Shown: positions 32,630 to 41,307, counted from the first letter of the stretch. The stretch: 64,000 bases of DNA from a virus (IMGVR_UViG_3300025430_000017:1-64000); one strand, 5' to 3'. The notes: a model not told the origin generated them from the letters alone. Translations and numbers: made by a program.

Positions 32630-32865
32630 TTCTTAAGTATCTTGATTATTTTTCGTTGTTCTTGTTCTCGTAACCATTCATCTTCTGTCGTACCGAAACT
32701 TGGACAACGACTAATAGCATCGTCTAAAATTTCTTTTAATTGATAAAGGTCTTGTTTAACACACCAACCGTTAAATCCGTCAGTGTATGGACTTTGGCAA
32801 GTATATGCCGCTGAATTGATTTGTTGTGCTATGTTAGCAACTTCTAAAGGTTTCTTAAATCCCAT
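32626..32865 (-). CDS. Conserved small phage protein (79 aa), leaderless candidate
   Basis: Start placed at MGFKKPLEVANIAQQINSAA (32865), not at the ATG at 32880, because the latter lies within the spacer of a TTGACA-17-TATTAT promoter. Conserved-looking core: YTDGFNGWCVKQDLYQLKEI and a final EDEWLREQEQRKIIKILKK. Function unknown. First gene of the operon with the cytidylyltransferase and SDR. Confidence 0.6.
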   Translation of the reverse strand: MGFKKPLEVANIAQQINSAAYTCQSPYTDGFNGWCVKQDLYQLKEILDDAISRCPSFGTTEDEWLREQEQRKIIKILKK

Positions 32866-32870
32866 ACTAG

Positions 32871-32899
32871 ATAATAGCATGGGAGTTAATCTATGTCAA
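32871..32899 (-). promoter_or_regulatory. Sigma70-like promoter with consensus -35, near-leaderless
   Basis: Minus strand TTGACA (32894-32899), 17-base spacer, TATTAT (32871-32876). Five bases lie between the -10 box and the ATG at 32865, so the transcript would begin close to the start codon. Confidence 0.55.
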
Positions 32900-32902
32900 T
32901 AC

Positions 32903-33244
32903 TTAAACACCTTGACTGCGATAAATATCGCTGGGTTTTTCGTCCGCAATCATCATCATGGCAGCGACATCGGCTTTTTGAAGTTTGGTAATAGATCCAT
33001 CTTCATTTTCATACTCTGCTGCACGGCTCCAGCGGCCGTGTTCCATAAGAACCCAATCGCCTACTTTAACATCAGTTTGGTCCGGACCTACTGCCCAAAC
33101 TCGACCCCAACGAGGTTTGATACCTTGTACTTTACCGTCATCACTTTTTACAATAATGCCACTTTTGGTTTTTTCATCACCAAATTCCATATCGGACAGT
33201 ATTACACCGTTGCCTAATGGTCTTAATGTTCCTGTTACTTTCAT
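32903..33244 (-). CDS. 31: GroES/gp31-like co-chaperonin
   Basis: 113 residues. The layout MKVTGTLRPLGNGVILSDME, mobile-loop region DEKTKSGIIVKSDDGKVQGI, then RWGRVWAVGPDQTDVKVGDW and VLMEHGRWSRA follows the GroES beta-barrel (x-x-G-x-V-x-x-V-G...VKVGDxV). T4 gp31 replaces host GroES for folding of the major capsid protein gp23; this protein probably does the same. It sits in an operon with T4-like conserved genes and four bases from its neighbour. Confidence 0.85.
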   Translation of the reverse strand: MKVTGTLRPLGNGVILSDMEFGDEKTKSGIIVKSDDGKVQGIKPRWGRVWAVGPDQTDVKVGDWVLMEHGRWSRAAEYENEDGSITKLQKADVAAMMMIADEKPSDIYRSQGV

Positions 33245-33538
33245 TTATTCCTCTGTTGATTGTTGTTGATTTTTAGTTGATTTAGTCGTCGCAGGTGCTA
33301 CAACTTGTGGCGGTACAATTTCAGGAGCTTCTGTGTTAGAAACTGTTGATTTTTTAGCAGGAGTATCATAATATGATGCTACTACTTCTTCGCGCTTTTT
33401 AATGATTTCTCCGCCAGGCCCTATTTGATCTCCGCGGGCATTCACTCTAACATTGCCTACTGCAAGAGTTAGCTCGTTTTGTTTAGCTAACTTGTTCATG
33501 TCTACCATTTTACCTTGAGCTGATCTGTGTAATGTCAT
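33245..33538 (-). CDS. Conserved T4-like phage protein (97 aa)
   Basis: Begins MTLHRSAQGKMVDMNKLAKQ and continues NELTLAVGNVRVNARGDQIG, a conserved block of T4-like marine and freshwater phages. The second half is low-complexity (Pro, Thr, Ser, Gln). It is joined by a four-base overlap to the polymerase-III-like gene upstream and precedes gp31. A role in head or tail assembly is suspected only from context. Confidence 0.6.
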   Translation of the reverse strand: MTLHRSAQGKMVDMNKLAKQNELTLAVGNVRVNARGDQIGPGGEIIKKREEVVASYYDTPAKKSTVSNTEAPEIVPPQVVAPATTKSTKNQQQSTEE

Positions 33539-34059
33539 TTTATTTCTCCTTTTAGGAACTCTTGAATATCAAGTTCGTATCTTAGACTGTCAATTTTGTG
33601 TATGCCTATCAAATATAAAACATATGATGCTACACTACTACCGCGACCTACGCCCCAAACAATATCATGTTCTCGCATAGTATCTACCAAGTATTTACAA
33701 TAGTGCAGAACGTCAAACATATTATGTTGAATAAACAGTTCTAACTCTTCGGTGACCCTTGCTGTTTGCTGGTCTGTAGTACACATACCGTAAAGCATTT
33801 CTACAAGATTTGGACAGTAGTCCTTGGGCATAAACCATTCTGTTTGATTTGCTTCATCAAACAGTTCAACGCTGTCAAACTTATCGTGTTTGATTTTTTT
33901 GAGTTCGGGAAATCGATCTGCATTTTTGGATCTTGCTTGATTGAACTGTTCAATCATATCCACATATACATCGTCAAAGTTAACAATCTTGCCTGCGTAT
34001 AATGCGTTAAACGCTTCGATTTCTGTTAGTTCAACTTCGCCGTAGTTATTGATTTTCAC
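33535..34059 (-). CDS. Protein with DNA polymerase III alpha-like palm motif
   Basis: A GTG start at 34059 (MKINNYGEVELTEIEAFNAL) with GGTAAGA upstream is preferred to an ATG inside the upstream gene. Near the C-terminus VWGVGRGSSVASYVLYLIGI followed by HKIDSLRYELDIQEFL matches the GPGRGSSAGSLVAYLLGIT palm block of bacterial family C polymerases. The protein has only 174 residues and no DxD or PHP motif, so it is a domain fragment or a captured nucleotide-binding module and not a working polymerase. The N-terminal half is helical and unknown. Confidence 0.65.
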   Translation of the reverse strand: MKINNYGEVELTEIEAFNALYAGKIVNFDDVYVDMIEQFNQARSKNADRFPELKKIKHDKFDSVELFDEANQTEWFMPKDYCPNLVEMLYGMCTTDQQTARVTEELELFIQHNMFDVLHYCKYLVDTMREHDIVWGVGRGSSVASYVLYLIGIHKIDSLRYELDIQEFLKGEIK

Positions 34060-34597
34060 TCTTACCGCCCTTGATAATTCGAGGTTCGAATTTCGGGCTA
34101 TCATTAAGTTCTAAATCATCCCAGGATACATCTATTGTTGTACCTGTTTCTAGATTGTCCATATTCCACCAATGTTCGCCCGATAAATCTAATCCAGATT
34201 CTTCCGGATCTCGTATACAATACTGTACATGATCTCCAACGGCACTGTCAACAGTCATAAAGCCAATTTCAAAATATTTTGCAGTTATTACTTGGAATTT
34301 TCTGAGCAATACACTACCTACAAAATAATCGTAGGGTTCTGTGGGAAACTGTACTAAGTTACTGCTCGATATATTTAAAGGTTCTAACAATATGTTTTTA
34401 TCGAAAATAAAAATGCTATTGTGTAAACAACTATCTACAAAAGTTCTTAGTCTTCTAAATCCCATGGCAAGATCATGAGGACTTACTGGTTCTATTGCTA
34501 TCCCTATACTATATTGATTAGGAATAATAGTTGTATCTGATATAAGAGTACAGGCAAAGTTAGTGGGCCAAATGTAATGTTCTAGGTCATTCGACAT
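34046..34597 (-). CDS. Conserved T4-like phage protein (183 aa)
   Basis: Begins MSNDLEHYIWPTNFACTLIS. Contains AMGFRRLRTFVDSCLHNSIF, YDYFVGSVLLRKFQVITAKY and a Trp-rich segment SGEHWWNMDNLETGTT. The sequence looks like a compact alpha/beta protein. It overlaps the upstream gene by 11 bases and the downstream by 14. Function unknown. Confidence 0.55.
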   Translation of the reverse strand: MSNDLEHYIWPTNFACTLISDTTIIPNQYSIGIAIEPVSPHDLAMGFRRLRTFVDSCLHNSIFIFDKNILLEPLNISSSNLVQFPTEPYDYFVGSVLLRKFQVITAKYFEIGFMTVDSAVGDHVQYCIRDPEESGLDLSGEHWWNMDNLETGTTIDVSWDDLELNDSPKFEPRIIKGGKSENQ

Positions 34598-34832
34598 TGA
34601 TTAAATCATCCAATCCGCTATCTTGACTTTTCTTTGCAAGTGCTTTGTTAGCAGTTACTTGCCGTTGTTGTTGTTCCATTTTAAATGCATCTAAATTTAA
34701 AATAATCTGTTGAGCAACACTACCATTTCCTAATCGTAGTGCTGTATAGTATTTTTTAGTTAACTCGAAAATTTTGTTATCGAGATCTTGATCTTTCATT
34801 TTGCTTAAATCTGGTAATAAGGGATTGAACAT
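34587..34832 (-). CDS. Conserved small coiled-coil protein (81 aa)
   Basis: Starts MFNPLLPDLSKMKDQDLDNK and continues IFELTKKYYTALRLGNGSVA, then QQIILNLDAFKMEQQQRQVT. The L-x-D-L-S and K-I-x-E-L-T-K-K-Y pattern recurs in T4-like phages. Mostly helical. Separated by one base from the first tail-fibre gene. Function unknown. Confidence 0.6.
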   Translation of the reverse strand: MFNPLLPDLSKMKDQDLDNKIFELTKKYYTALRLGNGSVAQQIILNLDAFKMEQQQRQVTANKALAKKSQDSGLDDLINVE

Positions 34833-34833
34833 A

Positions 34834-36093
34834 TTAAAATCCTATAGCCATCCATTCGATTGCTTCGACTCCCGATGCTGGAGTAGAACTGTAACCGGGT
34901 GAGTTAATAAATCTAATATTAAATCCGGTAGCTGCTGTATTGACTACTTGGACCTGTGAATCAATACCATTGTCGTCTGTGATATTCCATGCAGTTGCCA
35001 TTACTTGTAATGCACCGTTTGGAAAACCTGTTTGTTGAACTCCGTTTTGTATTGGGGAGATACCGGGGATGATCGGGAATGATATAGTGGTAGTAATGTT
35101 TCCTGCTGAGGAAGTATTAAAGGCCGCATTGGCCAAAGTGCCCCAAATCATAATTAATCCACTGGGTAATACATGGTATCCGACTCCTGTAGTGTTTCCA
35201 GTACCGTCGCCACCTGTAAGACTACATCTCCATGTAGCAGTATTATTTCTTTGTTCTATTACTTGATTTGCATCAGTGAATATTAGATCACCGTCTATGG
35301 TTAAATTAACAAATTTTACAGAAGTTGATGTGCTTGATAGATTACCTTGCACATTCATATTTCCATTAACTACCAGGTTACCGTTGATATTTAGAGAGTT
35401 TGTAATACCAACCCCTCCTTGTACAACCAAAGTTCCTGTATTATATGCTGTTGATTCTATTCCAGCAGAAAATACAACATCCTGACTAAATGCTTCTGAA
35501 AGTAAAGTTGTTACAGTGTTGGCATTGATTACAGTGAATAACTCAAATGTTGGATTTGTAACATATACAACATTGTCAACAAATGTCGGCGGGGGGTCAA
35601 AATAAACAGTATAACCGTCTATAGCAGTTATAGTATATGGGCCACTAGCAGTGGGATTTTTTCCATAAAATGTTCCCCCTACTAGTAGTTCGGTTGTTGT
35701 ATTATAAGACATAAAACTACTAGTAGCAGCCGATAGAGATTCTATAGACATTGGTACAACATTTGGAAACATTGCTATAGAACCTGCGGCAGGGGTATTG
35801 TTTGCGTTTTTTCCAATAACTACAACATCATTCAACTGACCGATGCTAATAGAATCTATAGAACCTAATTTTAAAGTTTTTAAAGCATTAACAATATGAG
35901 TTCCTGTAATAATATTAGTAGTTGTATTATTAATAGTAGCTGCTAGTGTATCTATATACGAGTTTAATGTAGTTAACGATGCTTGTATATTATTGAAATT
36001 GTCACGAAACCCCTGTGCGTTATTATTTTCGCCAGGAAGGGGGTATAGGGAATTTATATTATTAATATATTGTGTTGCGCCAGTTGTGCTCAT
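34834..36093 (-). CDS. Tail fibre-like protein, paralogue 1 of 3
   Basis: 419 residues. The N-terminal attachment-like module (QYINNINSLYPLPGENNNAQ, then GFRDNFNNIQASLTTLNSYI) is shared with the next two genes. A central beta region with TAYNTGTLVVQGGVGITNSL repeats follows. The C-terminus YHVLPSGLIMIWGTLANAA and GFPNGALQVMATAWN is the tip domain of gp53-like tail fibres (GYxxLPxGLIxxWG). These proteins are likely receptor-binding or adsorption appendages. It lacks its own obvious promoter and follows paralogue 2 after four bases. Confidence 0.75.
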   Translation of the reverse strand: MSTTGATQYINNINSLYPLPGENNNAQGFRDNFNNIQASLTTLNSYIDTLAATINNTTTNIITGTHIVNALKTLKLGSIDSISIGQLNDVVVIGKNANNTPAAGSIAMFPNVVPMSIESLSAATSSFMSYNTTTELLVGGTFYGKNPTASGPYTITAIDGYTVYFDPPPTFVDNVVYVTNPTFELFTVINANTVTTLLSEAFSQDVVFSAGIESTAYNTGTLVVQGGVGITNSLNINGNLVVNGNMNVQGNLSSTSTSVKFVNLTIDGDLIFTDANQVIEQRNNTATWRCSLTGGDGTGNTTGVGYHVLPSGLIMIWGTLANAAFNTSSAGNITTTISFPIIPGISPIQNGVQQTGFPNGALQVMATAWNITDDNGIDSQVQVVNTAATGFNIRFINSPGYSSTPASGVEAIEWMAIGF

Positions 36094-36097
36094 AATT

Positions 36098-37186
36098 TTA
36101 GTGTCCTATTGCAAACCAAGTAAACGCTCCGGCCGAAGAGTTTTGAACTGCTGATGCATTACTCATAAACACAAACGAAGAATTGTTATAACTAACAATA
36201 TTTGGAAATACGTCCCAATAAAATGCTCCGGGTGTTCCTGGAGTATTATTTGCTGGCGGTGTTCCTGCGGCCCCTGCATTGTAGTTTAAGTTCCAATAGC
36301 TCATTTGAAGATTTAAACATGCATTTGGAAATCCGGGATTAGATTGTCCAGGCAATGTTGGGAATGGAATTGTATTTGTCGATTGCCAAGAAACTAACCC
36401 AGTAGTCCCCCACATCATTATTAATCCTGTGGGTAATATTTGATATCCTGAGGTAAGATTAGTAGCAGACGATGTAGAGGAAGTGATTGATTGTGTGTCT
36501 GAAGTAACAAAAAAGTTTAAAAAAGATGATGTGTTTAAAATAATAGCAGGGGATGCATCATTATTTTTATCTTTAAGTATTAAATTGCCAGTTAAGGTAA
36601 CACCGTTAAACGTTACATTACTTGATGTATTGATCAGATTTCCTTGAACAGTTAAGTTTCCATTAATGCCAAGACCGCCACCAACATTTAATGTTTTGCT
36701 AATACCGACCCCACCTTCTACAACTAACGTACCGTTGGTATAAGCATCTGAATCATCTCCAGCAGATAATATTAAATCTTGATTAAATGACTGCGATATC
36801 ATCTTATTAACATCGCTACTAGTCACTACTACAAAATCTTGGAATATAGGATTACTTCCGTTTTTAAAAAACCCCACAGACCCTGCTGCTGCTGTTCCGT
36901 CTGGATTTTGTCCAGTGATAACAATATCGCCTAACTGTCCGGTACTGATGTTAGTTCCTGTACCTAATTTTAACAAGGTTAATGCAGATAATAGTTGTGT
37001 AGCAGTAACAGTTGATGCATTTACATTTAATGTAGTTCCTGCTAAGTTATCCATGTAGGAGTTTAAATCATTCAACGAAGTTTGTATATAGTTGAAATTA
37101 TTTCTAAATGTCTGGCTGGAGTTATCTATACCCGATTGTGGATATAGTGTATTAATAAGTTGTGTACTAGTTAAGGCTGCGGTCAT
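36098..37186 (-). CDS. Tail fibre-like protein, paralogue 2 of 3
   Basis: 362 residues. Same modules: STQLINTLYPQSGIDNSSQT, FRNNFNYIQTSLNDLNSYMD, a central SDAYTNGTLVVEGGVGISKT repeat, and the tip YQILPTGLIMMWGTTGLVSW with GFPNACLNLQMSYWN. It lacks one central segment that paralogues 1 and 3 keep (the TVYFDPPP/TIYVSPDP region), which explains its shorter length. An AATAAATA octamer lies 13 bases upstream of the ATG. Confidence 0.75.
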   Translation of the reverse strand: MTAALTSTQLINTLYPQSGIDNSSQTFRNNFNYIQTSLNDLNSYMDNLAGTTLNVNASTVTATQLLSALTLLKLGTGTNISTGQLGDIVITGQNPDGTAAAGSVGFFKNGSNPIFQDFVVVTSSDVNKMISQSFNQDLILSAGDDSDAYTNGTLVVEGGVGISKTLNVGGGLGINGNLTVQGNLINTSSNVTFNGVTLTGNLILKDKNNDASPAIILNTSSFLNFFVTSDTQSITSSTSSATNLTSGYQILPTGLIMMWGTTGLVSWQSTNTIPFPTLPGQSNPGFPNACLNLQMSYWNLNYNAGAAGTPPANNTPGTPGAFYWDVFPNIVSYNNSSFVFMSNASAVQNSSAGAFTWFAIGH

Positions 37187-37198
37187 TGTTTTTATCTT

Positions 37199-37206
37199 TA
37201 TTTATT
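37199..37206 (-). promoter_or_regulatory. Late-promoter-like AATAAATA before tail fibre paralogue 2
   Basis: Minus strand AATAAATA with an expected start near 37192, leaving only about six bases before the ATG at 37186. No inverted repeat is seen. Confidence 0.35.
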
Positions 37207-37209
37207 GGG

Positions 37210-38385
37210 TCAATAACCTGTTGCAAACCAAATAACACTACTGCCGCCATTGGCACCGTTGTGTGTTTTGTTGTTTATTAGAGTTAGGCCTTGTGCTGAT
37301 ATACTTACAATCTGAGACATCATAGCATAATTTGTAGTAGCCGCTGAGTTTTGTACAACTGTTTGTGCATTAACACAGGCATTTGGAAATCCGGGAGTTG
37401 AATATCCTGGTAATGTCGGAAACACCACAGACCCTTGATTATCGAATGGAATATATGAACTTACACCCCACATCCATATCATTCCTCCAGGAAATACCTG
37501 ATATCCGCCGTTAGCATTAAATGACGAATCCCATGAATTAACATTTAGTACTAGAGTTGGTGAAGCATCGTTGTTAGAATCTGCAAGAGTAAGATTACCT
37601 GCTACCATTAATCCGTTTAATACTGTATTTGCAGAGTTTGATGTATAGTTTCCCACTAGATTTACATCGCCAGTGATATTAGTATTACTATTAACATATA
37701 CATTACCACTAACTCCCATACCGCCTTGTACCTGTAAGGCACCTGATGTAGTTGAAGTTGAATCGTGTCCGTCTGTTAGAGTGACTATTCCTGCAAATGC
37801 TGACGAAATTAAATTACTAACTGTACTGGCATTAATAACAGTGTAGTCCTGAAAAATAGGATTTGTAATGTTTATTCCTACATCGTCAAATCCAGGATCT
37901 GGACTAACATAAATGGTATATCCATCTACACCTGTGACAGTATAAACTGTGGTTGTATTAACAGGTGTAAATGAAGCACCTGGTAAAATATTTGTTGTAG
38001 TATTGAAAGTTGTAATAGAATGTGAACTAGACGAAATACTTTTAACTGCTATTGGTATAACATTAGGAAAAAATGCTATAGATCCTACAGCAGCAGTCCC
38101 ATTAGGATTAACACCTTGAACTTTAGTTTCGTTTGATGAACCTACAGTAATAAAGTTGTTAGCACCTAACTGTAAAGTTTGTGACGCAACTATAGTAGTT
38201 GCAGTAACACTTGGGGCATTTATATTAGACGGTGGACTAGCCAACGCATTCATATAAGAATCTAAACTTGCCAAGGCCTGTTTAATATTTCCAAAATTAT
38301 CGCGAAATCCTTGAGCATTGTTAAGTACTCCGGATGTTGGGTAGTTTACATTAATTTTGTTAATATATGGCAGTGCCGATGTCAT
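37210..38385 (-). CDS. Tail fibre-like protein, paralogue 3 of 3
   Basis: 391 residues. N-terminus ALPYINKINVNYPTSGVLNN then AQGFRDNFGNIKQALASLDS, central SGALQVQGGMGVSGNVYVNS, and tip YQVFPGGMIWMWGVSSYIPF with GFPNACVNAQTVV. The conserved ends with different centres suggest recombination within the cluster. An AATAAATA octamer at 38405-38412 precedes a GGAG Shine-Dalgarno, so late expression is likely. Confidence 0.75.
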   Translation of the reverse strand: MTSALPYINKINVNYPTSGVLNNAQGFRDNFGNIKQALASLDSYMNALASPPSNINAPSVTATTIVASQTLQLGANNFITVGSSNETKVQGVNPNGTAAVGSIAFFPNVIPIAVKSISSSSHSITTFNTTTNILPGASFTPVNTTTVYTVTGVDGYTIYVSPDPGFDDVGINITNPIFQDYTVINASTVSNLISSAFAGIVTLTDGHDSTSTTSGALQVQGGMGVSGNVYVNSNTNITGDVNLVGNYTSNSANTVLNGLMVAGNLTLADSNNDASPTLVLNVNSWDSSFNANGGYQVFPGGMIWMWGVSSYIPFDNQGSVVFPTLPGYSTPGFPNACVNAQTVVQNSAATTNYAMMSQIVSISAQGLTLINNKTHNGANGGSSVIWFATGY

Positions 38386-38404
38386 TGTTATCTCCAGATA
38401 GTCT

Positions 38405-38412
38405 TATTTATT
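38405..38412 (-). promoter_or_regulatory. Late-promoter-like AATAAATA before the tail fibre cluster
   Basis: Minus strand AATAAATA; the expected start near 38398 leaves a 12-base leader containing TCTGGAGATAAC before the ATG at 38385. It probably serves all three fibre genes. Confidence 0.45.
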
Positions 38413-38420
38413 GTTAAAAA

Positions 38421-40301
38421 TCAATCAAAAAAGAACATCTGCCATAGTCTACAGTTATCTTGATTATATCCAAAATATCCCAGTGCAGAATGTAGGTATC
38501 CTGCGTTAAAAATAACTAATCTGTTGTAAACATTTCCGATAACATCTACAGGTTCTAAAATAGTTTTATCTAGATTTTGCGAACCCGGTCTAAACGCCTC
38601 CATAATGCCTTCTTGACTGTTATGGAACACTCTATTCTTTTTAATGGCATGTGTGCCTGTACCTGTTTCGAAAGGAGCATCGGGAGTTAGATAAATCATA
38701 GCAGCCCATTTTTGACTGTCGCAATGATAAACTAATGGCTCACCTTCTGTGTTATATTGAAAACGACCATTCATACCATGTTCTTCCCACGCAGTGATTT
38801 CGCGACCCATGATACGTTCAAACTCAGGTTTTAGTTCAGGGAATAAAAACTGTTTAAAAGTTCTACGTCCAATATATCCCCGACCGATACCACCTTGATG
38901 ATATTCTTGTTCAAGTGCAAACTTTCTAATAGCATCCGGATCTTTATAAAAGTTATCTACGACCCAAAATCCCGGTCTAGGATTGCTATTGATTTTGCTA
39001 TTAGAAATAACAGTATTAATACTTCTATTAATGAGAGGTGCCTTAACTACAGTAGGCTCTGGGAACATATAGTCTCCAGCATACTGTAAATTATATTCAG
39101 TAACATTCTGCATCTTAGCAAGCACTTCCGCATCTATTAGATCAGGGTGTGCCCACCAATCTTCATAACTGTGAAGTTTATTATATCCAATGTCGTTGGC
39201 AACTAATACATACCCTTTAGATTTCAAAAACTCTCTAGACTGGTCTCGTATTGATTGATCAACATAGTAATCGTGTTCATAAGTGATTACCGCAAACTTG
39301 TGTGTGTCGAATGGTATTTTTTTTAAGATATTAAATGTTTGCTCAGGAGGATCGCAATCTAGTTGAAGAAAATCTATTGTCTTTTCTAAGTTAACTTTAT
39401 CAATGAACTTGGTGTAATCAATTTGTGTAGCGTCTAAACAAAACACTAGATTATTTCTTTCGTTCATGAACTTTTCAACAAGTTCCCTGTTAAAATCAAT
39501 ACTAGCGCCAGTCCATCCGAATTTAGTTTCTAATAATGCTGTGTTATTGCTTTTAAATGGATCGGCACTACCTATTTCTAAATAAGTTCCGTTTGTTTTT
39601 CCATTTAACATAGATAGCACAAACATGTCTTGATATGATTGCGAATAGTTGTCATCGATTGTTTCGATGTTATTAAACTTAAATCGTATATTGTCTAACA
39701 TTGACTTTTTATATTTAGATACTGTATATCGAGTTGCTGTATTTTGAGGATAACCAATAGAGTTAAGATTATTTTCTACAATATTTGAAAATAACTCTTC
39801 CATAGGATAGTTGTATTTTAGATCAGCCATGATTTCTCGGGCCTCTTCATTTTTACCAACCCACCATGCTGCTACACCTTTTTGGAAATATAATCCATAC
39901 CACCCCGGATATAATACATCTGATCGTAATGGATCTTGATTAAACTCACATATTGTTAGCCCTAATACAGCAAATGTATAAGAGTTTTGCCAATCTTTTT
40001 TCTTTTCGTATAATCTGCTTAACAAGAAATATGCTTCTGGTCTGTTGTGTATTAGTACGATGGCTTTTTGTAAGATTGCTTCTTCGGTCATGTCTCTGAG
40101 ACCTTGCCGATCAAAACATCTAGCACATTTAAGTAATGCTTCATATTGTTTTAAATCGTCAGTGGCACGTTCTGCGGCACGTAGATAAAAACTCAATGCA
40201 GCACCTGTTTGACCTAATGAATCGTATTCCAGTGCTAGGTTAAAATTAGCATCCGAATCTTCTGGGTTATCAATGTAATAAGAAAGTTGTGTTAGTTGCA
40301 T
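38421..40301 (-). CDS. TPR, FkbM-type methyltransferase and dioxygenase-like fusion protein
   Basis: 626 residues in three parts. Residues 1-170 are TPR-like helical repeats (NFNLALEYDSLGQTGAALSF, EAYFLLSRLYEKKKDWQNSY). Residues 215-350 match FkbM methyltransferases (SQSYQDMFVLSMLNGKTNGT, then YLEIGSADPFKSNNTALLET). Residues 440-626 look like an iron/2-oxoglutarate enzyme of the DUF6445 type: His526-x-Asp528 in YHCDSQKWAAMIYLTP and a distal His604 in FNAGYLHSALGYF. Such proteins modify sugars or peptides. It lies among fibre and glycosidase-like genes, so modification of surface glycans or of the fibres is possible. Confidence 0.7.
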   Translation of the reverse strand: MQLTQLSYYIDNPEDSDANFNLALEYDSLGQTGAALSFYLRAAERATDDLKQYEALLKCARCFDRQGLRDMTEEAILQKAIVLIHNRPEAYFLLSRLYEKKKDWQNSYTFAVLGLTICEFNQDPLRSDVLYPGWYGLYFQKGVAAWWVGKNEEAREIMADLKYNYPMEELFSNIVENNLNSIGYPQNTATRYTVSKYKKSMLDNIRFKFNNIETIDDNYSQSYQDMFVLSMLNGKTNGTYLEIGSADPFKSNNTALLETKFGWTGASIDFNRELVEKFMNERNNLVFCLDATQIDYTKFIDKVNLEKTIDFLQLDCDPPEQTFNILKKIPFDTHKFAVITYEHDYYVDQSIRDQSREFLKSKGYVLVANDIGYNKLHSYEDWWAHPDLIDAEVLAKMQNVTEYNLQYAGDYMFPEPTVVKAPLINRSINTVISNSKINSNPRPGFWVVDNFYKDPDAIRKFALEQEYHQGGIGRGYIGRRTFKQFLFPELKPEFERIMGREITAWEEHGMNGRFQYNTEGEPLVYHCDSQKWAAMIYLTPDAPFETGTGTHAIKKNRVFHNSQEGIMEAFRPGSQNLDKTILEPVDVIGNVYNRLVIFNAGYLHSALGYFGYNQDNCRLWQMFFFD

Positions 40302-40302
40302 T

Positions 40303-41307
40303 TTATTCTTTCAATAAATCTGCTAAAAGTGATTCTGGCATTTTAACAATAAATGCAGCATTATCTTGGAATCCAAAGGACAACAATAAGTCTCCTTTAT
40401 AAAATGTTGCTCCACAGCAAAACTCGATATCAGCCTTCATGAAACTAAATGTGTCAGTATATTTGATCAAGTTCCAGTTTTTATCCCAAACTAGAAATCT
40501 ATGAAGATATGTTCCGTCCTTTTCTCCTGCAGGACTCTTAAACAAGTTTACCTCGTGTATCAAAGCAATATAATAATCGCCGTACGGAATAACATGGCTA
40601 CTTCCTCTAAAGTCTGGAACTCCTTGAATGTACGTGGTTTCATCTAAATGAATAGTAGTTGTAGTATTGTTTACCGGATCAAATTTTACAACTTCTGTTG
40701 GATTACACCATTTAACGTATGTAAACGGTTGATCCAAGACTGGCATCCAGTTTTTTTCGCAATATGTATCGTTTAGTTTAGTAGCGGGGATTCTTGTTCT
40801 TTTTATTTCTTTTGCTGAGCTACTTGAAATCTCTAACTCAGACAGTTCCATACGTCCTTGTCCATTAGTTGTGGTATCTCTACGAACACCACAATGATAA
40901 AGCGTATCATTCCATCGAAATAATCTAGCATCTTCTAGACCAATAAACTCCCAAAGTGGTTCTACATCTAACTTTGATGTATCTACTTTGTTTACTGTTT
41001 TAATGGTTAAATCTTCATTTAGTTCAGCAATATAATTCCAAGTACGCAGTTTAATATCGTTTTCAGGATGAATATATTGTAAAGGCCCCCAACGATGTTG
41101 GAATTGTTTGCGCTCAGAATGGTATAATGTATAGTTTACATGGCGAATGTTACACAGGATTTTGTCTCCATCTATATAAATGGAAGGGTTCATTAATCCA
41201 GTGCCATTGGTTTGATCTGCTGGAATTATGAGTGGATGTATGCTGCCACCGGCATCTATGGCACATTTGACCAAGCCGTACTTTTTAAATTTGGATATTA
41301 AGCTCAT
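40303..41307 (-). CDS. Glycosidase-like beta-propeller protein (GH130/GH43-like)
   Basis: 334 residues. LMNPSIYIDGDKILCNIRHV and WEFIGLEDARLFRWNDTLYH have the Asn-Pro and GxEDxRLF landmarks of GH130-type propellers, followed by YCEKNWMPVLDQPFTYVKWC, VPDFRGSSHVIPYGDYYIAL and DIEFCCGATFYKGDLLLSFG. These enzymes cut or phosphorolyse mannosides. The protein may degrade or remodel host glycan, or serve as a partner of the upstream fusion protein's substrates. It has a late promoter within a 12-base inverted repeat covering the RBS. Confidence 0.7.
   Translation of the reverse strand: MSLISKFKKYGLVKCAIDAGGSIHPLIIPADQTNGTGLMNPSIYIDGDKILCNIRHVNYTLYHSERKQFQHRWGPLQYIHPENDIKLRTWNYIAELNEDLTIKTVNKVDTSKLDVEPLWEFIGLEDARLFRWNDTLYHCGVRRDTTTNGQGRMELSELEISSSSAKEIKRTRIPATKLNDTYCEKNWMPVLDQPFTYVKWCNPTEVVKFDPVNNTTTTIHLDETTYIQGVPDFRGSSHVIPYGDYYIALIHEVNLFKSPAGEKDGTYLHRFLVWDKNWNLIKYTDTFSFMKADIEFCCGATFYKGDLLLSFGFQDNAAFIVKMPESLLADLLKE

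Noticed and set aside
33535-34059. A second complete DNA polymerase
   Set aside because: Only the palm-like block is present; no PHP, thumb or catalytic Asp triad is seen.
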